DNA from: Streptomyces gilvus
GTDB lineage: Bacteria; Actinomycetota; Actinomycetes; Streptomycetales; Streptomycetaceae
Assembly (NCBI RefSeq): GCF_022513565.1
Contig: NZ_JAKWBE010000002.1
Span: forward strand, 124,001-188,000
DNA length: 64,000 bases
Reading direction: 5' to 3'
The translations under genes and the position numbers were made by a program. Below, piece by piece: positions 25,325 through 33,931 of the stretch. A model generated the notes under the pieces. That model had not been told where the DNA came from. It ran no database searches and saw only the letters and a program-made list of their open reading frames with translations. Position 1 is the first letter of the stretch. Each line of letters begins with the position of its first letter.

Positions 25325-25591
25325 TCAGGGGCTGTCGCCGTGCCAGTCGAAGCGGCGGGCGTCCTCGGGGCGCGGTATGTACAGGGCCCGGCCGCCGGTG
25401 CCGTACCTGCCTATCTCGGTGCGCAGGGGGATCCCCTCGCGCAGGTCTGTCTCGCCGCGGCCGGTGATGTCCAGCAGCAGGCCGTCCAGCGGGCCGCCGA
25501 CGAGCTCGGCGTAGGTGCGGCCGGGGCGGGGTGCGGCGTCCTCGTGGTCGGCGCCGTAGACCCGGCCCCGCATGAACTCTGTCTCGTCCAT
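25325..25591 (-). CDS. Small conserved hypothetical protein (88 residues)
   Basis: 88 residues, acidic and soluble, with no signal or membrane segment. A central YAELVGGPLDGLLLDITG and C-terminal GGRALYIPRPEDARRFDWHGDSP look like one small beta-rich fold; the 'GGPLDG' turn with 'Y-x-P' recurs in short actinobacterial proteins of unknown function. The ATG has TGAGG before it. The stop is three bases from the convergent HAD-EEP stop. I cannot assign a role. Confidence 0.7.
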   Translation of the reverse strand: MDETEFMRGRVYGADHEDAAPRPGRTYAELVGGPLDGLLLDITGRGETDLREGIPLRTEIGRYGTGGRALYIPRPEDARRFDWHGDSP

Positions 25592-25634
25592 GGCCTCAGC
25601 GTCGCATCCGGCACTGACAACGCGGGGCCGGGCG

Positions 25635-26048
25635 TCAGCCGGCGGCGTTGTCGACGCGCATCCGGACCTGCTCCTCGAGGCGCTCCAGGCTGGTGTCGAG
25701 GGCCTGCCGGACCGCCTGCTCGCCGGGGTCGTGGGTGTCGTCGGCGAAGGACAGGTGCACGGTCACCCGGCTGGTCCCGCTGTCGGTGCCGTCGACCTTC
25801 AGCCAGCCGGCGTAGCCGCTGTCGTCGCTCGTGCCCCATTCGAGCCGCATGTCGTCGGGGTGCGGCTTCAGCACGGCGGGCGTGTCCTGGTCGGCGTGTT
25901 CCTCGTGGACGGTGACGGCCGGCGGCCGCTCGGGCCGCACATGGAGCGTGTTCGGCAGCCAGCCCTCCAGCTGGCCGATGTTGGCCGCCTGGTCGAAGAC
26001 GTGCTCGGGCAGGGCCGGCATGGCGCGGGAACGTTCGTACTCGGTCAT
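25635..26048 (-). CDS. SRPBCC (START-like) domain protein
   Basis: 137 residues; ATG follows GGAGGTGAT. The pattern of an N-terminal strand, the helices ALPEHVFDQAANIGQLEGWLP, long strands (RLEWGTSDDSGYAGWLKVDGTDSGTSRVTVHLSF) and a long C-terminal helix (EQAVRQALDTSLERLEEQVRMRV) matches the polyketide-cyclase/START hot-dog-like cavity fold. Such proteins bind hydrophobic ligands or assist cell stress responses. It is 43 bp upstream of the 88-residue gene on the same strand and may be co-transcribed with it. Confidence 0.75.
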   Translation of the reverse strand: MTEYERSRAMPALPEHVFDQAANIGQLEGWLPNTLHVRPERPPAVTVHEEHADQDTPAVLKPHPDDMRLEWGTSDDSGYAGWLKVDGTDSGTSRVTVHLSFADDTHDPGEQAVRQALDTSLERLEEQVRMRVDNAAG

Positions 26049-26335
26049 CGCTCATCACCTCCGGTTGGGTGGCGCACAGGCGACGCGTGCCCCTTTTGCG
26101 GTGGTTGAACCGACGATCAGGGGTGTGACCGCCCGGGCCGCAGGGCGGAGCGCCAACTTGTCCGCCGGTCGGGGCAGTTCCCGCCGTGGAAACGGACCAT
26201 GGGCGCACCTGTTCGGCCATCATCCGTCAGTCCCGAAGACACCGGCCCCCGGGAACCGCGCCGCGCCTACGGTCCGTGCATCGGACGGAACGGCGAACGC
26301 CGGTCCGCCGCAGCCGACAGACAAGGGGAGGCGCT

Positions 26336-26710
26336 ATGGCGAGTGTGGAAGTGTCGCTGAAGGAGATGATGACCGCGGTCGAGGGATCGGTGGGAGCCGC
26401 GGTCGTCGACTACACCAGCGGCATGGCCCTGGGCACCCTGGGCGGGGGCAAGGACCTGGACCTGACCATCGCCGCGGCCGGCAACACGGACGTGATCCGG
26501 GCCAAGGTGCGCACGATGGAGCAGCTGGGCCTCAAGAGCCGCATCGAGGACATCCTGATCACGCTGGAGAAGCAGTACCACCTGATCCGGCTGATCACCG
26601 GGCGCACGGGCAACGGGCTGTTCCTGTACCTCGTGCTCGACAAGGAGCGCTCGAACCTGGCGATGGCCCGCCACCAGCTCAAGCGGGTCGAGGAACAGCT
26701 GGAGATCTAG
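26336..26710 (+). CDS. Roadblock/LC7-like small protein
   Basis: 124 residues from ATG 26336 with AGGGGAGG just upstream. The pattern of an N-terminal helix with EGSVGAAVVDYTSGMALGTLGG, a central DLTIAAAGNTDVIRAKVRTMEQLGL helix, and strands IEDILITLEKQYHLIRLI and GLFLYLVLDKERSNLAMARHQLKRVEEQL fits the roadblock/LC7 fold, which in Streptomyces often works with small GTPases and sensor kinases in conservons. No GTPase gene is adjacent. The 287-bp region upstream, shared with the divergent SRPBCC gene, shows nothing else that I can support. Confidence 0.75.
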   Translation: MASVEVSLKEMMTAVEGSVGAAVVDYTSGMALGTLGGGKDLDLTIAAAGNTDVIRAKVRTMEQLGLKSRIEDILITLEKQYHLIRLITGRTGNGLFLYLVLDKERSNLAMARHQLKRVEEQLEI

Positions 26711-26748
26711 ACCGGCCGGAACTCCCGGGTCGCCGTGCGCCCATGTTG

Positions 26749-26762
26749 TGAAGACTTCTTCA
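26749..26762. promoter_or_regulatory. Palindrome upstream of the ArsR-type gene
   Basis: TGAAGA-CT-TCTTCA (26749-26762) is a perfect 14-bp palindrome in an AT-rich patch, 145 bp before the ArsR-family ATG. ArsR-type repressors commonly bind such compact inverted repeats. It could also end transcription of the preceding gene, but the stem is AT-rich, so an operator is the better guess. Confidence 0.5.
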
Positions 26763-26906
26763 AGTCACCACATCAGCATGGTCCCAATTCGTGTCTGCAC
26801 GCCGCCCCGGGGGAGAAGGATCGGCGCGACAGAGCGTGTGCGGCGGCGCCCCGGGGGTGCCGCCGCACCACGGCACCCCACCCGACCCGGCAGGGAGCGA
26901 GCACTC

Positions 26907-27326
26907 ATGCAGGTCCCCCTCTACCAGGCCAAGGCGGACTTCTTCCGCATGCTCGGGCACCCCGTGCGGATCCGGGTCCTGGAACTGCTCCAGCACGGGC
27001 CGGTGCCGGTGCGGGACCTGCTCGCCGACATCGAGATCGAGCCGTCCAGCCTCTCCCAGCAGCTGGCCGTGCTGCGCCGTTCCGGCATCGTGGTGTCCAT
27101 CCGGGAGGGCTCCACCGTCCGCTACGCGCTGGCCGGCGGTGACGTCGCCGACCTGCTGCGCGCCGCCCGCCGCATCCTCACCGAACTGCTGGCCGGGCAG
27201 AACGAACTCCTCGCGGAACTGCGGCAGGCCGACTCCGCTTCCCCGGCGCCACCACCGGCGGCGCACATCGGGGGGCAGCTGGCTCGTTACTCCGCCGGAG
27301 TGGTGGAACCCGGCGGTCGGTCGTAG
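26907..27326 (+). CDS. ArsR-family helix-turn-helix regulator
   Basis: 139 residues from ATG 26907 (AGGGAG upstream). The winged helix is textbook: LYQAKADFFRMLGHPVRIRVLELL, VPVRDLLADIEIEPSSLSQQLAVLRRSGIV and SIREGSTVRYALAG. No cysteine metal-binding motif is visible (no CVC in the recognition helix), so it is probably not a classic arsenic or metal sensor. Related Streptomyces proteins regulate sulphate or redox genes. The C-terminal tail (from about 105) is Pro/Ala-rich. It lies upstream of a secreted-protein gene in the same direction, 38 bp apart. Confidence 0.87.
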   Translation: MQVPLYQAKADFFRMLGHPVRIRVLELLQHGPVPVRDLLADIEIEPSSLSQQLAVLRRSGIVVSIREGSTVRYALAGGDVADLLRAARRILTELLAGQNELLAELRQADSASPAPPPAAHIGGQLARYSAGVVEPGGRS

Positions 27327-27364
27327 CGTCGGATGGAGTACTACTGCTGGCGCCGGGAGCCGAC

Positions 27365-27829
27365 ATGCGCCGTCACGCACTCACCATCGCAGTCACCCTC
27401 TGTGCCGTCGCGTCCCTGGCCGCCGCGGCCGGGACGCCCTCGGCCGCCCGTACGGCGTCCGTGCCGGCCGTTCAGGCCACCCGGCACGTGAGGGCGCCGG
27501 TGCTCGTGGACTGTCTCTTCCATCCCAAGGTCCGGCCGGCCGACTTCGTGCTCGCCTGCGGCGACGGCAACAGCCGCCTCACGTCGCTGCGTTGGTTCCA
27601 CTGGGGGACCGCGTCGGCGCGGGCCGTGGGCGTGAACTGGGTCAACGACTGCAAGCCGTACTGCGCGGCGGGCCGCTTCCACGCCTACCCCGTGGTCGTA
27701 CGGCTGGATCATCCGCGGCCCTGGAAGAAGCGGCCTCAGCTGTCGCACTACGGCCGGATGACCCTGCAGTACACCAACGGGCGCCCGGAGGGGTTCGCAC
27801 GGACGGTGTCCTACCCGCTGTGGGACTGA
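27365..27829 (+). CDS. Secreted small protein with two cysteine pairs
   Basis: 154 residues. A Sec signal peptide (MRRHALTIAVTLCAVASLAAAA, cut near residue 28) precedes a mature domain of about 125 residues with Cys in VDCLFHP, LACGDG, NDCKPYC: four conserved cysteines likely to form two disulphides. Motifs NSRLTSLRWFHWG and GRMTLQYTNGRPEG recur in actinobacterial secreted proteins of unknown function. A 38-bp gap to the ArsR gene allows co-transcription. Role unknown. Confidence 0.75.
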   Translation: MRRHALTIAVTLCAVASLAAAAGTPSAARTASVPAVQATRHVRAPVLVDCLFHPKVRPADFVLACGDGNSRLTSLRWFHWGTASARAVGVNWVNDCKPYCAAGRFHAYPVVVRLDHPRPWKKRPQLSHYGRMTLQYTNGRPEGFARTVSYPLWD

Positions 27830-28065
27830 TCCAGCAGCGCCGTCAGGGCCATCGCCCCGTTGAAGGCCTGAAGCTTGATCATGATCTCGATGCGGGACAG
27901 ACCTGCGAACGGGCCGGTCTCGTCGGTCGCCGGACATTGATCACTCCGGCGGGGGCCGTGGGTCGTGGCCCCTTCAGGGCAAAACCCCCGATTTCAGGTT
28001 TAAGGGGATGATGACGACAGAGTCAGGGCGAGCGGAGATCCGGCCTGACTCCACCGCCACGGTGA
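27830..28065. other. 236-bp gap with possible gene remnant and a hairpin
   Basis: On the minus strand a short open stretch ending near 27830 encodes GLSRIEIMIKLQAFNGAMA and ends in LTALLDQSHSG; it looks like the C-terminus of a decayed gene but I cannot name it. GGGGCC (27952-27957) and GGCCCC (27967-27972) form a hairpin with a 9-base loop, a possible terminator after the secreted-protein gene. The stretch after 27985 is comparatively AT-rich (CAGGTTTAAGGGG). Confidence 0.35.
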
Positions 28066-29706
28066 TCAGCCGCCCAGGGCGGCCATGACGACGTCCTTCG
28101 CCTCCTCCTGCACCTGGCGCAGGTGGTCGGGACCGTGGAAGGACTCGGCATAGATCTTGTACACGTCCTCGGTGCCCGAGGGGCGGGCCGCGAACCAGGC
28201 GTTCTCGGTGCTGACCTTGATGCCGCCGATCGCGGCGCCGTTGCCCGGCGCCTCGGTGAGCACCCCGGTGACCGGTTCGCCGGCCAGGGTGTCGGCGGTG
28301 ACCTGGGCCGGCGAGAGCTTCGCCAGCAGCGCCTTCTCCTCACGGGTGGCCGGGGCGTCGATGCGGGCGTAGGCGGGGGTGCCGAAGCGCTCGGTCAGGG
28401 CCGCGTAGTGCTCCGAGGGCGTCCTGCCGGTGACGGCGGTGATCTCCGAGGCGAGCAGCGCCAGGATGATGCCGTCCTTGTCGGTGGTCCACACCGAGCC
28501 GTCCCGGCGCAGGAAGGAGGCGCCCGCCGACTCCTCGCCGCCGAAGCCGATGGAGCCGTCGACGAGCCCGTCCACGAACCACTTGAACCCGACCGGCACC
28601 TCGACCAGCCGGCGCCCCAGGTCCGCGGCGACCCGGTCGATCATGGTCGACGACACCAGGGTCTTGCCGATACCGGTGTCGGCCGGCCACTGGTCGCGGT
28701 GTCCGTAGAGGTAGGCGATGGCGGCCGCCAGGTAGTGGTTGGGGTTCATCAAGCCGGCGTCCGGGGTGACGATGCCGTGCCGGTCGGAGTCGGCGTCATT
28801 GCCCGTGGCGATGGTGAAACGGTCCCGCTGCTCGATCAGCGAGGCCATCGCGTACGGCGAGGAGCAGTCCATCCGGATCTTGCCGTCCCAGTCCAGCGTC
28901 ATGAACCGCCAGGTGGGGTCGGTGAGCGGGTTGACCACGGTCAGGTCGAGCCGGTGCTGCTCGGCGATCCGGCCCCAGTAGGCCACCGAGGCCCCGCCCA
29001 GCGGGTCGGCGCCGATACGGACGCCGGCGGAGCGGATGGCGTCGAGGTCCAGCACATGGGGCAGGTCGGCGACGTACGCGCCGAGGTAGTCGTGGCGGCG
29101 GGTGGTCTCGGCGGCGAGCGCGCGGGCGTAGGTGACGCGCCGTACGTCCTTCAGGCCGCCCGCGATGATCTCGTTGGCCCGGTCCTGGATCCAGGACGTG
29201 GCCTCCGAGCCGGCCGGTCCCCCGCTCGGCGGGTTGTACTTGAAGCCTCCGTCGGCGGGCGGGTTGTGGGAGGGCGTGACCACGACGCCGTCGGCGAGAC
29301 CGGAGGTGCGGCCGCGGTTGTGGGTGAGAATGGCGTGCGAGACCGCCGGGGTGGGCGTGTAGCCGTCGGCGCTGTCGATGAGCACCGTCACGCCGTTGGC
29401 CGCGAACACCTCGAGGGCGGTGACCTGCGCCGGCTCGGACAGCGCGTGGCTGTCGGCGCCGAGGAAGAGGGGCCCGTCGGTGCCCTGCCGGGCCCGGTAC
29501 TCGCAGATCGCCTGGCTGGTGGCGGCGATGTGGTCGTCGTTGAACGCGGTCGCCAGGGACGACCCGCGGTGCCCGGAGGTACCGAACGCCACCCGCTGGC
29601 CCGGGTCGGCCGGGTCGGGGTGCAGCGCGTAGTACGCGGTGACCAGCCGGGCGACGTCGACGAGGTCCTCGGGGCCCGCCTGCTGACCCGCTCGCTCGTG
29701 CTGCAT
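28066..29706 (-). CDS. pgm: Phosphoglucomutase (alpha-D-glucose phosphate-specific)
   Basis: 546 residues from ATG 29706 with GGAGGAG upstream; the frame is open far beyond but only as shadow. Interconverts glucose 1-phosphate and glucose 6-phosphate. The phosphoserine loop is TPSHNPP (Ser146), the metal loop is DADSDRH (304-310), and the sugar-binding loop GGEES and the phosphate-binding [15 protein letters not shown] near the end are intact. Length and motif order match the bacterial Pgm of about 545 residues. In Streptomyces it links glycolysis to glycogen, trehalose and cell-wall sugar nucleotides. It is alone, with the serine hydrolase gene 80 bp upstream on the same strand. Confidence 0.97.
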   Translation of the reverse strand: MQHERAGQQAGPEDLVDVARLVTAYYALHPDPADPGQRVAFGTSGHRGSSLATAFNDDHIAATSQAICEYRARQGTDGPLFLGADSHALSEPAQVTALEVFAANGVTVLIDSADGYTPTPAVSHAILTHNRGRTSGLADGVVVTPSHNPPADGGFKYNPPSGGPAGSEATSWIQDRANEIIAGGLKDVRRVTYARALAAETTRRHDYLGAYVADLPHVLDLDAIRSAGVRIGADPLGGASVAYWGRIAEQHRLDLTVVNPLTDPTWRFMTLDWDGKIRMDCSSPYAMASLIEQRDRFTIATGNDADSDRHGIVTPDAGLMNPNHYLAAAIAYLYGHRDQWPADTGIGKTLVSSTMIDRVAADLGRRLVEVPVGFKWFVDGLVDGSIGFGGEESAGASFLRRDGSVWTTDKDGIILALLASEITAVTGRTPSEHYAALTERFGTPAYARIDAPATREEKALLAKLSPAQVTADTLAGEPVTGVLTEAPGNGAAIGGIKVSTENAWFAARPSGTEDVYKIYAESFHGPDHLRQVQEEAKDVVMAALGG

Positions 29707-29732
29707 GTGCCCGCTCCTCCACATCGGTTGAC

Positions 29733-29770
29733 CAAACGCTTGACGCCCCCATCTTCCCTTGTCAGGGGGC
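29733..29770. promoter_or_regulatory. Pgm upstream region: CG-centred palindrome and hairpin
   Basis: CAAACGCTTG (29733-29742) is a near-palindrome of LacI-operator style, 27-36 bases before the pgm ATG. GCCCCC (29745-29750) and GGGGGC (29765-29770) can form a hairpin that may end the serine-hydrolase transcript. Both are weak on their own. Confidence 0.3.
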
Positions 29771-29786
29771 GGCAAGCGAGGGCGGG

Positions 29787-30968
29787 TCAGTGTCCGGGCC
29801 GCCCCATCAGCGCGCACACGAAGTTCTCCTGGACGGTGCGCAGGCGTTGCAGCAGCCGCGGATTGGTGGAGTCGGTGATCTGGGAGGTGACGGAGAAGGT
29901 CAGCGACCGGCGGCCGTCGGGGGTCGCGGCGGCCAGCTGGGTGTAGCCGGCCGTGTTTCCGGTGTGCCCCAGCACGACACCGCACCGGGTCTCGTAGCGG
30001 AACAGGGCCAGTCCGGCGGAGTTGCGGCCCGGGCCCGCGGGCTCGGACGCCCCGGGGATCCAGCGCCGTTGCTGTTGCACGACGTCCGGCCCGAAGAGCG
30101 CGCCGCCCACATAGCCGCGGATGAAGCGGGTCAGGTCGGCGGGCGTGGAGACGATGCCTCCCGAGGCCCAAGAGGCGGAGGCGCTGAAGAGTTCGCTGAC
30201 GTCCTCCGGGGGCGCGGGCGGGGCCACGGCGTAGCCGTGCAGGTAGGGCCGGGGCATGCGGTAGCCCTGGGGCAGGCTGGTGTCGCGCAGGTGCAGCGGC
30301 CGGTAGACGAGCTCGCGCAGCAGTTGCTCGTACGGCGTCCCGGTGACCGCCTCCGCCATCAGGGCGACGGCGATGTTGTCGGAGTTGGAGTAGTGGTACC
30401 GGCTGCCGGGGCGGAACAGCAGGGGCTCGTCGGCCACGAAGTCGAGCAGGTGATGGGGGTCGAAGCGGTGGTGCGGGTCGGCCGTGATGATCCGCAGGAA
30501 GTCGGGGTCGGCCGAGTAGTCGGGCAGGCCGCTGGTGTGGTTCAGCAGTTGGCGTAGCGTCACCTTGCGCCATGCTCTGGGGAGTTGGGGCAGCCTGCGG
30601 CCGATGGTGTCGTCCAGGCGGAGGGCGTGGCGGTCGACGAGGGTGAGAGCGACCGCGCCGCTGAACGCCTTGGCCACGCTGGCGATGCGCATGTGGTCGT
30701 CGATCCGGGGCTCGCGGCGGGTGGCGAGGTCGGCGACTCCGGCGCTCACGACACGCCGGCGACCGTCCTCGTGGAGAACCGCGATGGCGCCGGGCGGGCC
30801 GCCCGGGGTGTGCACCAGGGCCTCGAGCTGCCGGCGCAGGTCGGTGTCCCGTGGGCCGGGGGTGGCGGCGGTGCTCGCGGTGGCCGGGGTCAGTGCGGCC
30901 AGGCAGAGCGCGGCGACGCAGGCCGCGCGCAGTCGGAGTCGGCGGGTGCGGGGCTGGGACAAGGGCAT
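29787..30968 (-). CDS. Secreted serine hydrolase, DD-peptidase/class C beta-lactamase fold
   Basis: 393 residues. The signal peptide has a basic start ([18 protein letters not shown]) and a cut near ATAST. The three catalytic boxes are present in order: SVAK (97-100, nucleophile Ser97), YSN in YHYSNSDN (about 193), and HTG in [10 protein letters not shown] (about 343). This resembles the Streptomyces R61 D-alanyl-D-alanine carboxypeptidase and related esterases. It should act outside the membrane on peptidoglycan stems or other D-amino-acid peptides. The ATG at 30968 lacks a strong ribosome site; the next gene upstream ends 130 bp away. Confidence 0.9.
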   Translation of the reverse strand: MPLSQPRTRRLRLRAACVAALCLAALTPATASTAATPGPRDTDLRRQLEALVHTPGGPPGAIAVLHEDGRRRVVSAGVADLATRREPRIDDHMRIASVAKAFSGAVALTLVDRHALRLDDTIGRRLPQLPRAWRKVTLRQLLNHTSGLPDYSADPDFLRIITADPHHRFDPHHLLDFVADEPLLFRPGSRYHYSNSDNIAVALMAEAVTGTPYEQLLRELVYRPLHLRDTSLPQGYRMPRPYLHGYAVAPPAPPEDVSELFSASASWASGGIVSTPADLTRFIRGYVGGALFGPDVVQQQRRWIPGASEPAGPGRNSAGLALFRYETRCGVVLGHTGNTAGYTQLAAATPDGRRSLTFSVTSQITDSTNPRLLQRLRTVQENFVCALMGRPGH

Positions 30969-31097
30969 GAGGGCTCCGGGAGGGCTCGGTCGACAGGCCC
31001 ACCTTTCCCCGCGCCGGCGGCGGGAGCGCCCCGGGCTGCTGCATACGGCGCAACCGCGGCGACCCGGCGGAGTCCCTCCGCCGGGCCGCCGCGGCCG

Positions 31098-32693
31098 TCA
31101 GCTCTGGTCGGCGCCGACGAGGGTGCGCACCTCGAACTCGTCGTACGCCTCGGTCTCCTGGCGTCCGCTCAGGAGTGAGCCGAGCCAGCCCAGGAGGAAG
31201 CCGACCGGGATGGAGACGATGCCGGGGTTCTGCAGCGGGAACCAGGCGAAGTCGGCGTCCGGGTAGAGGGAGGCCGGGGTGGAGGAGACCACGGGCGAGA
31301 AGACGACCAGGAGGACGGAGCAGAGCAGGCCGCCGTAGATGCTGAGCTGGGCGCCGGTGGCGGTGAGGCCCCGCCAGAACAGGGTGTAGACCAGGGTGGG
31401 CAGGATGGCGGAGGCGGCGATGGCGAAGGCGAGGAAGGCCAGGGTCGCGGTGTTCGCGCCCCAGGACACCAGCGCCAGGAGCATGCCGAGGACGCCGATG
31501 ACGACGGCTGCGAGTCTGGCCACCAGGAGTTCCTCGGTCTCCTTGGCCCGGCCCTTGCGGACGACCTCGCCGTAGAGGTCGTGGGCGAGGGAGGAGGCGG
31601 CGGCGAGGGTGAGTCCGGAGGCGACGGCCAGCAGGGTGACGAAGGCCAGGCAGGTCAGCAGGGCGGTGAGTACGCCGCCGCCGAGGGCGTGTGCGAGCAG
31701 CAGCACGGCGGCGTCGCCCTTGCGGTCGGTGCCCGCGATGGTCTCCCGGCCGACCACGGCCGTCGCGCCCAGGCCGAGGACGCCCGCGAGCAGACAGACC
31801 AGCCCGACGAGGCCGATCGCCCAGACGACGGAGGAGCGCAGCACGTTGACGCCGCGCGGGGCGAGCAGGCGCATCATGACGTGCGGGAGCGCGGCGAGGC
31901 CCAGCACGATGGCCAGTTCGAGGCTGAAGAAGTCGAGTTTGCTGGTGGTGCTGCCGCCGTAGCGCAGTCCGGGCTCCAGGAACCGGGTGCCCAGGCCGCT
32001 GTGGTCGGCGGCGGCGCCGAGCAGGGCGTCGACGTTCCAGTGGTAGTGGTGGAGCACCATCACCGCGGTGACCGTGACGCCGGAGATGACCATGACGGCC
32101 TTGACGACCTGGATGAACGTGGCGCCGGGCATGCCGCCGATCGCGGCGTACACGATGACGATGGTGCCGATCACCACCACGCACAGGGTGCGGGTGAGGG
32201 CGCTGGGTTCGCCGGTGAACTGGGTCAGCAGGGCGACGCTGCCGACGAGTTGGGCGACCAGGTAGAGGGTGGTGACGGCCAGGGTGCAGATCGCGAGGGC
32301 GAGGCGGACCGGTCGTTGGCCCTGCGGCAGCCGCAGGGCGATGGTGTCGCCGAGGGTGAACCTGCCCGCGTTGTGCAGGGGTTCGGCGATCAGCAGCAGG
32401 ACCGTCATCCAGGCGACCGCGGTGCCGCCGAGGTAGAGGAGTCCGTCGTAGCCGTTGAGGGCGACCAGGCCGGTGCTGCCGAGGAGGGTGGCGGCCGAGA
32501 TGTAGTCGCCGCACATCGCCAGTCCGTTGCGCAGCGGGCTCATGGTGCGGTTGCCGAGGTAGAACTCACCGATCTCGTCGCGCTGCGGGGCGGTCAGCAG
32601 GGCGGTGAACAGGGTCACGACGACGACGGCCAGGAAGAGCAGGAACGTCAGTTGCAGGCTGAACCGGTCGCCCACGCCGGCGGCGGTCACCAT
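31098..32693 (-). CDS. Cation:acetate-type symporter (SSS family), second copy
   Basis: 531 residues, about 13 helices. [35 protein letters not shown] in helices 1-2, and [20 protein letters not shown] (the SSS signature). It is closer to canonical ActP/MctC transporters of acetate and other short monocarboxylates than the copy at 10992. ATG (or the GTG one codon later) overlaps the DUF485 stop by seven bases, giving coupled translation. It is the only partner of the DUF485 gene; no acetyl-CoA synthetase is near. Confidence 0.92.
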   Translation of the reverse strand: MVTAAGVGDRFSLQLTFLLFLAVVVVTLFTALLTAPQRDEIGEFYLGNRTMSPLRNGLAMCGDYISAATLLGSTGLVALNGYDGLLYLGGTAVAWMTVLLLIAEPLHNAGRFTLGDTIALRLPQGQRPVRLALAICTLAVTTLYLVAQLVGSVALLTQFTGEPSALTRTLCVVVIGTIVIVYAAIGGMPGATFIQVVKAVMVISGVTVTAVMVLHHYHWNVDALLGAAADHSGLGTRFLEPGLRYGGSTTSKLDFFSLELAIVLGLAALPHVMMRLLAPRGVNVLRSSVVWAIGLVGLVCLLAGVLGLGATAVVGRETIAGTDRKGDAAVLLLAHALGGGVLTALLTCLAFVTLLAVASGLTLAAASSLAHDLYGEVVRKGRAKETEELLVARLAAVVIGVLGMLLALVSWGANTATLAFLAFAIAASAILPTLVYTLFWRGLTATGAQLSIYGGLLCSVLLVVFSPVVSSTPASLYPDADFAWFPLQNPGIVSIPVGFLLGWLGSLLSGRQETEAYDEFEVRTLVGADQS

Positions 32694-33088
32694 GTGCGGT
32701 GTCCCTGCGTGCGGTGGGCGGTCGTGGAGCCGGTGGGGCGCTGCCGGTTCTCACCCGGAAGCCGGCGCAGTCGGTGGCCCAGGCCGCGAACGACCGGGTC
32801 GACGTGCGTGCGCATGTGCACGACGTGACGGCGGGCGATGACGGCCATCAGGACGAACTGCCCGAGCCCCAGGGCCAGGCCGAGGGTCAGATGGCCGGCC
32901 ACGGAGCTGTTCATGAGGCCCGGCGTGAAGGACGACAGCAGGACGTACAGCAGAAAGCCCCCGACGGCGACCAGGGTCAGCCGCAGTCCGGTTCGCCGAC
33001 GGACCCGGCGCAGCGCCTGGAATTCAGTCGCACCGGATATTGTCTGCGGCTGCTCGAATTCTTCATAGTTTCTCGACACCATGGGCAT
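32687..33088 (-). CDS. DUF485 membrane protein (partner of the second symporter)
   Basis: 133 residues from ATG 33088; GCGGAGAG lies upstream. An upstream in-frame ATG at 33157 is less likely because it falls in the AT-rich promoter stretch. Two helices (LRLTLVAVGGFLLYVLLSSF and LTLGLALGLGQFVLMAVIARRH) match DUF485; the C-terminus is basic and His/Arg-rich. It resembles the protein at 10561 in family and place, but the N-terminus is short and acidic rather than long and basic. Confidence 0.87.
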   Translation of the reverse strand: MPMVSRNYEEFEQPQTISGATEFQALRRVRRRTGLRLTLVAVGGFLLYVLLSSFTPGLMNSSVAGHLTLGLALGLGQFVLMAVIARRHVVHMRTHVDPVVRGLGHRLRRLPGENRQRPTGSTTAHRTQGHRTW

Positions 33089-33381
33089 ACGGAATCGCTC
33101 TCCGCGCGGACTTGTGAGGCGTTCGTGAATCCGGAATTCCCGCGTTCCGGACTCCACCAGGCGGTCAGGGAGTCGGTGAGATCGGAAGCGGAGTATTGCA
33201 GCGCGGCGATTGAACCATCAACCGTACAGGCGAAAAATTTTCGGCAACTGGCTCATTCGCAAGCCCGAGCGCGGCAGGTCCGTGGCGCACGGCCTGCGAA
33301 AAGCGCGGAACTCGACAATAGTCCATACCTTTCCACGGGCCAGGCTGTCTCAAATTCGGCGCACGGGAAAAGAGGAAGTGA
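33089..33381. other. 293-bp AT-richer intergenic region (symporter operon promoter)
   Basis: Noticeably lower in G+C than its surroundings (for example GGCGAAAAATTTTCGGC near 33229-33245, where CGAAAAATTTTCG is almost a perfect inverted repeat). It lies upstream of the DUF485/symporter operon and downstream of the flavodoxin-like gene, all on the minus strand, so it most likely holds the operon promoter and an operator. No gene is supported. Confidence 0.45.
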
Positions 33382-33834
33382 TCAGTCCAGGAGTCCGGCG
33401 GCGAGCGTCGCGCCCAGTTCCCAGCACGCCTCGACGTCCGCCTTGCGGGGCTCGCCGGTGACCGTGACGGGCTGGGCGGTACGGCGCCAGCCGAGGCCGG
33501 TGGTGATCGCGTCGATACCGCGCACGGCGCCGGTGACGTCGCTGCCGCCGTGCACGTAGTAGCCGAAGGGGCGGCCCTGGGTGGCGTCCAGGCACGGGTA
33601 GTAGATCTGGTCGAAGAAGTGCTTGAGGGCCCCTGACATGTACCCGATGTTGGCCGGGGTGCCCAGCAGATACGCGTCGGCCGCGAGCACGTCGGACGCC
33701 GAGGCCGACAGCGCGGGGCGGCGGACCACGTCGACGCCCTCGATCTCCGGCGCGGTGGCACCGGAGACGACGGCTTCCAGCAGCGTCTGGCAGTTGGGCG
33801 AGGGCGTGTGATGCACGATCAGCAAGGTGGGCAC
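33382..33834 (-). CDS. Flavodoxin-like NAD(P)H-dependent oxidoreductase
   Basis: 150 residues from GTG 33834, with AGGGTG upstream; a 12-residue longer form is open but lacks a site. The flavodoxin fold starts directly: PTLLIVHHTPSPNCQTLLEAVVSGA (FMN phosphate loop), DAYLLGTPANIGYMSGALKHFFDQ (the flavin-edge loop typical of NADPH-dependent FMN reductase/WrbA relatives) and GYYVHGGSDVTGAVRGID. It likely binds FMN and transfers electrons from NAD(P)H to quinones or similar. Single gene. The DUF1996 gene stops 97 bp further along. Confidence 0.85.
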   Translation of the reverse strand: MPTLLIVHHTPSPNCQTLLEAVVSGATAPEIEGVDVVRRPALSASASDVLAADAYLLGTPANIGYMSGALKHFFDQIYYPCLDATQGRPFGYYVHGGSDVTGAVRGIDAITTGLGWRRTAQPVTVTGEPRKADVEACWELGATLAAGLLD

Positions 33835-33931
33835 AGCGGCACCCTGCCGTCGCGTACCCGCCTCGCGCAAGGCGACACCGCGCCGGGGCGGGGCGCAAGG
33901 AGCCGGTGGCCGGTCCGTACGCCCCGCGAGG

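Noticed and set aside
29707..32514. A 1482-codon reading that extends the phosphoglucomutase frame far upstream
   Set aside because: Only the last 546 codons have Pgm motifs, and a GGAGGAG ribosome site precedes the ATG at 29706. The rest is antiphase to the serine hydrolase and symporter genes.
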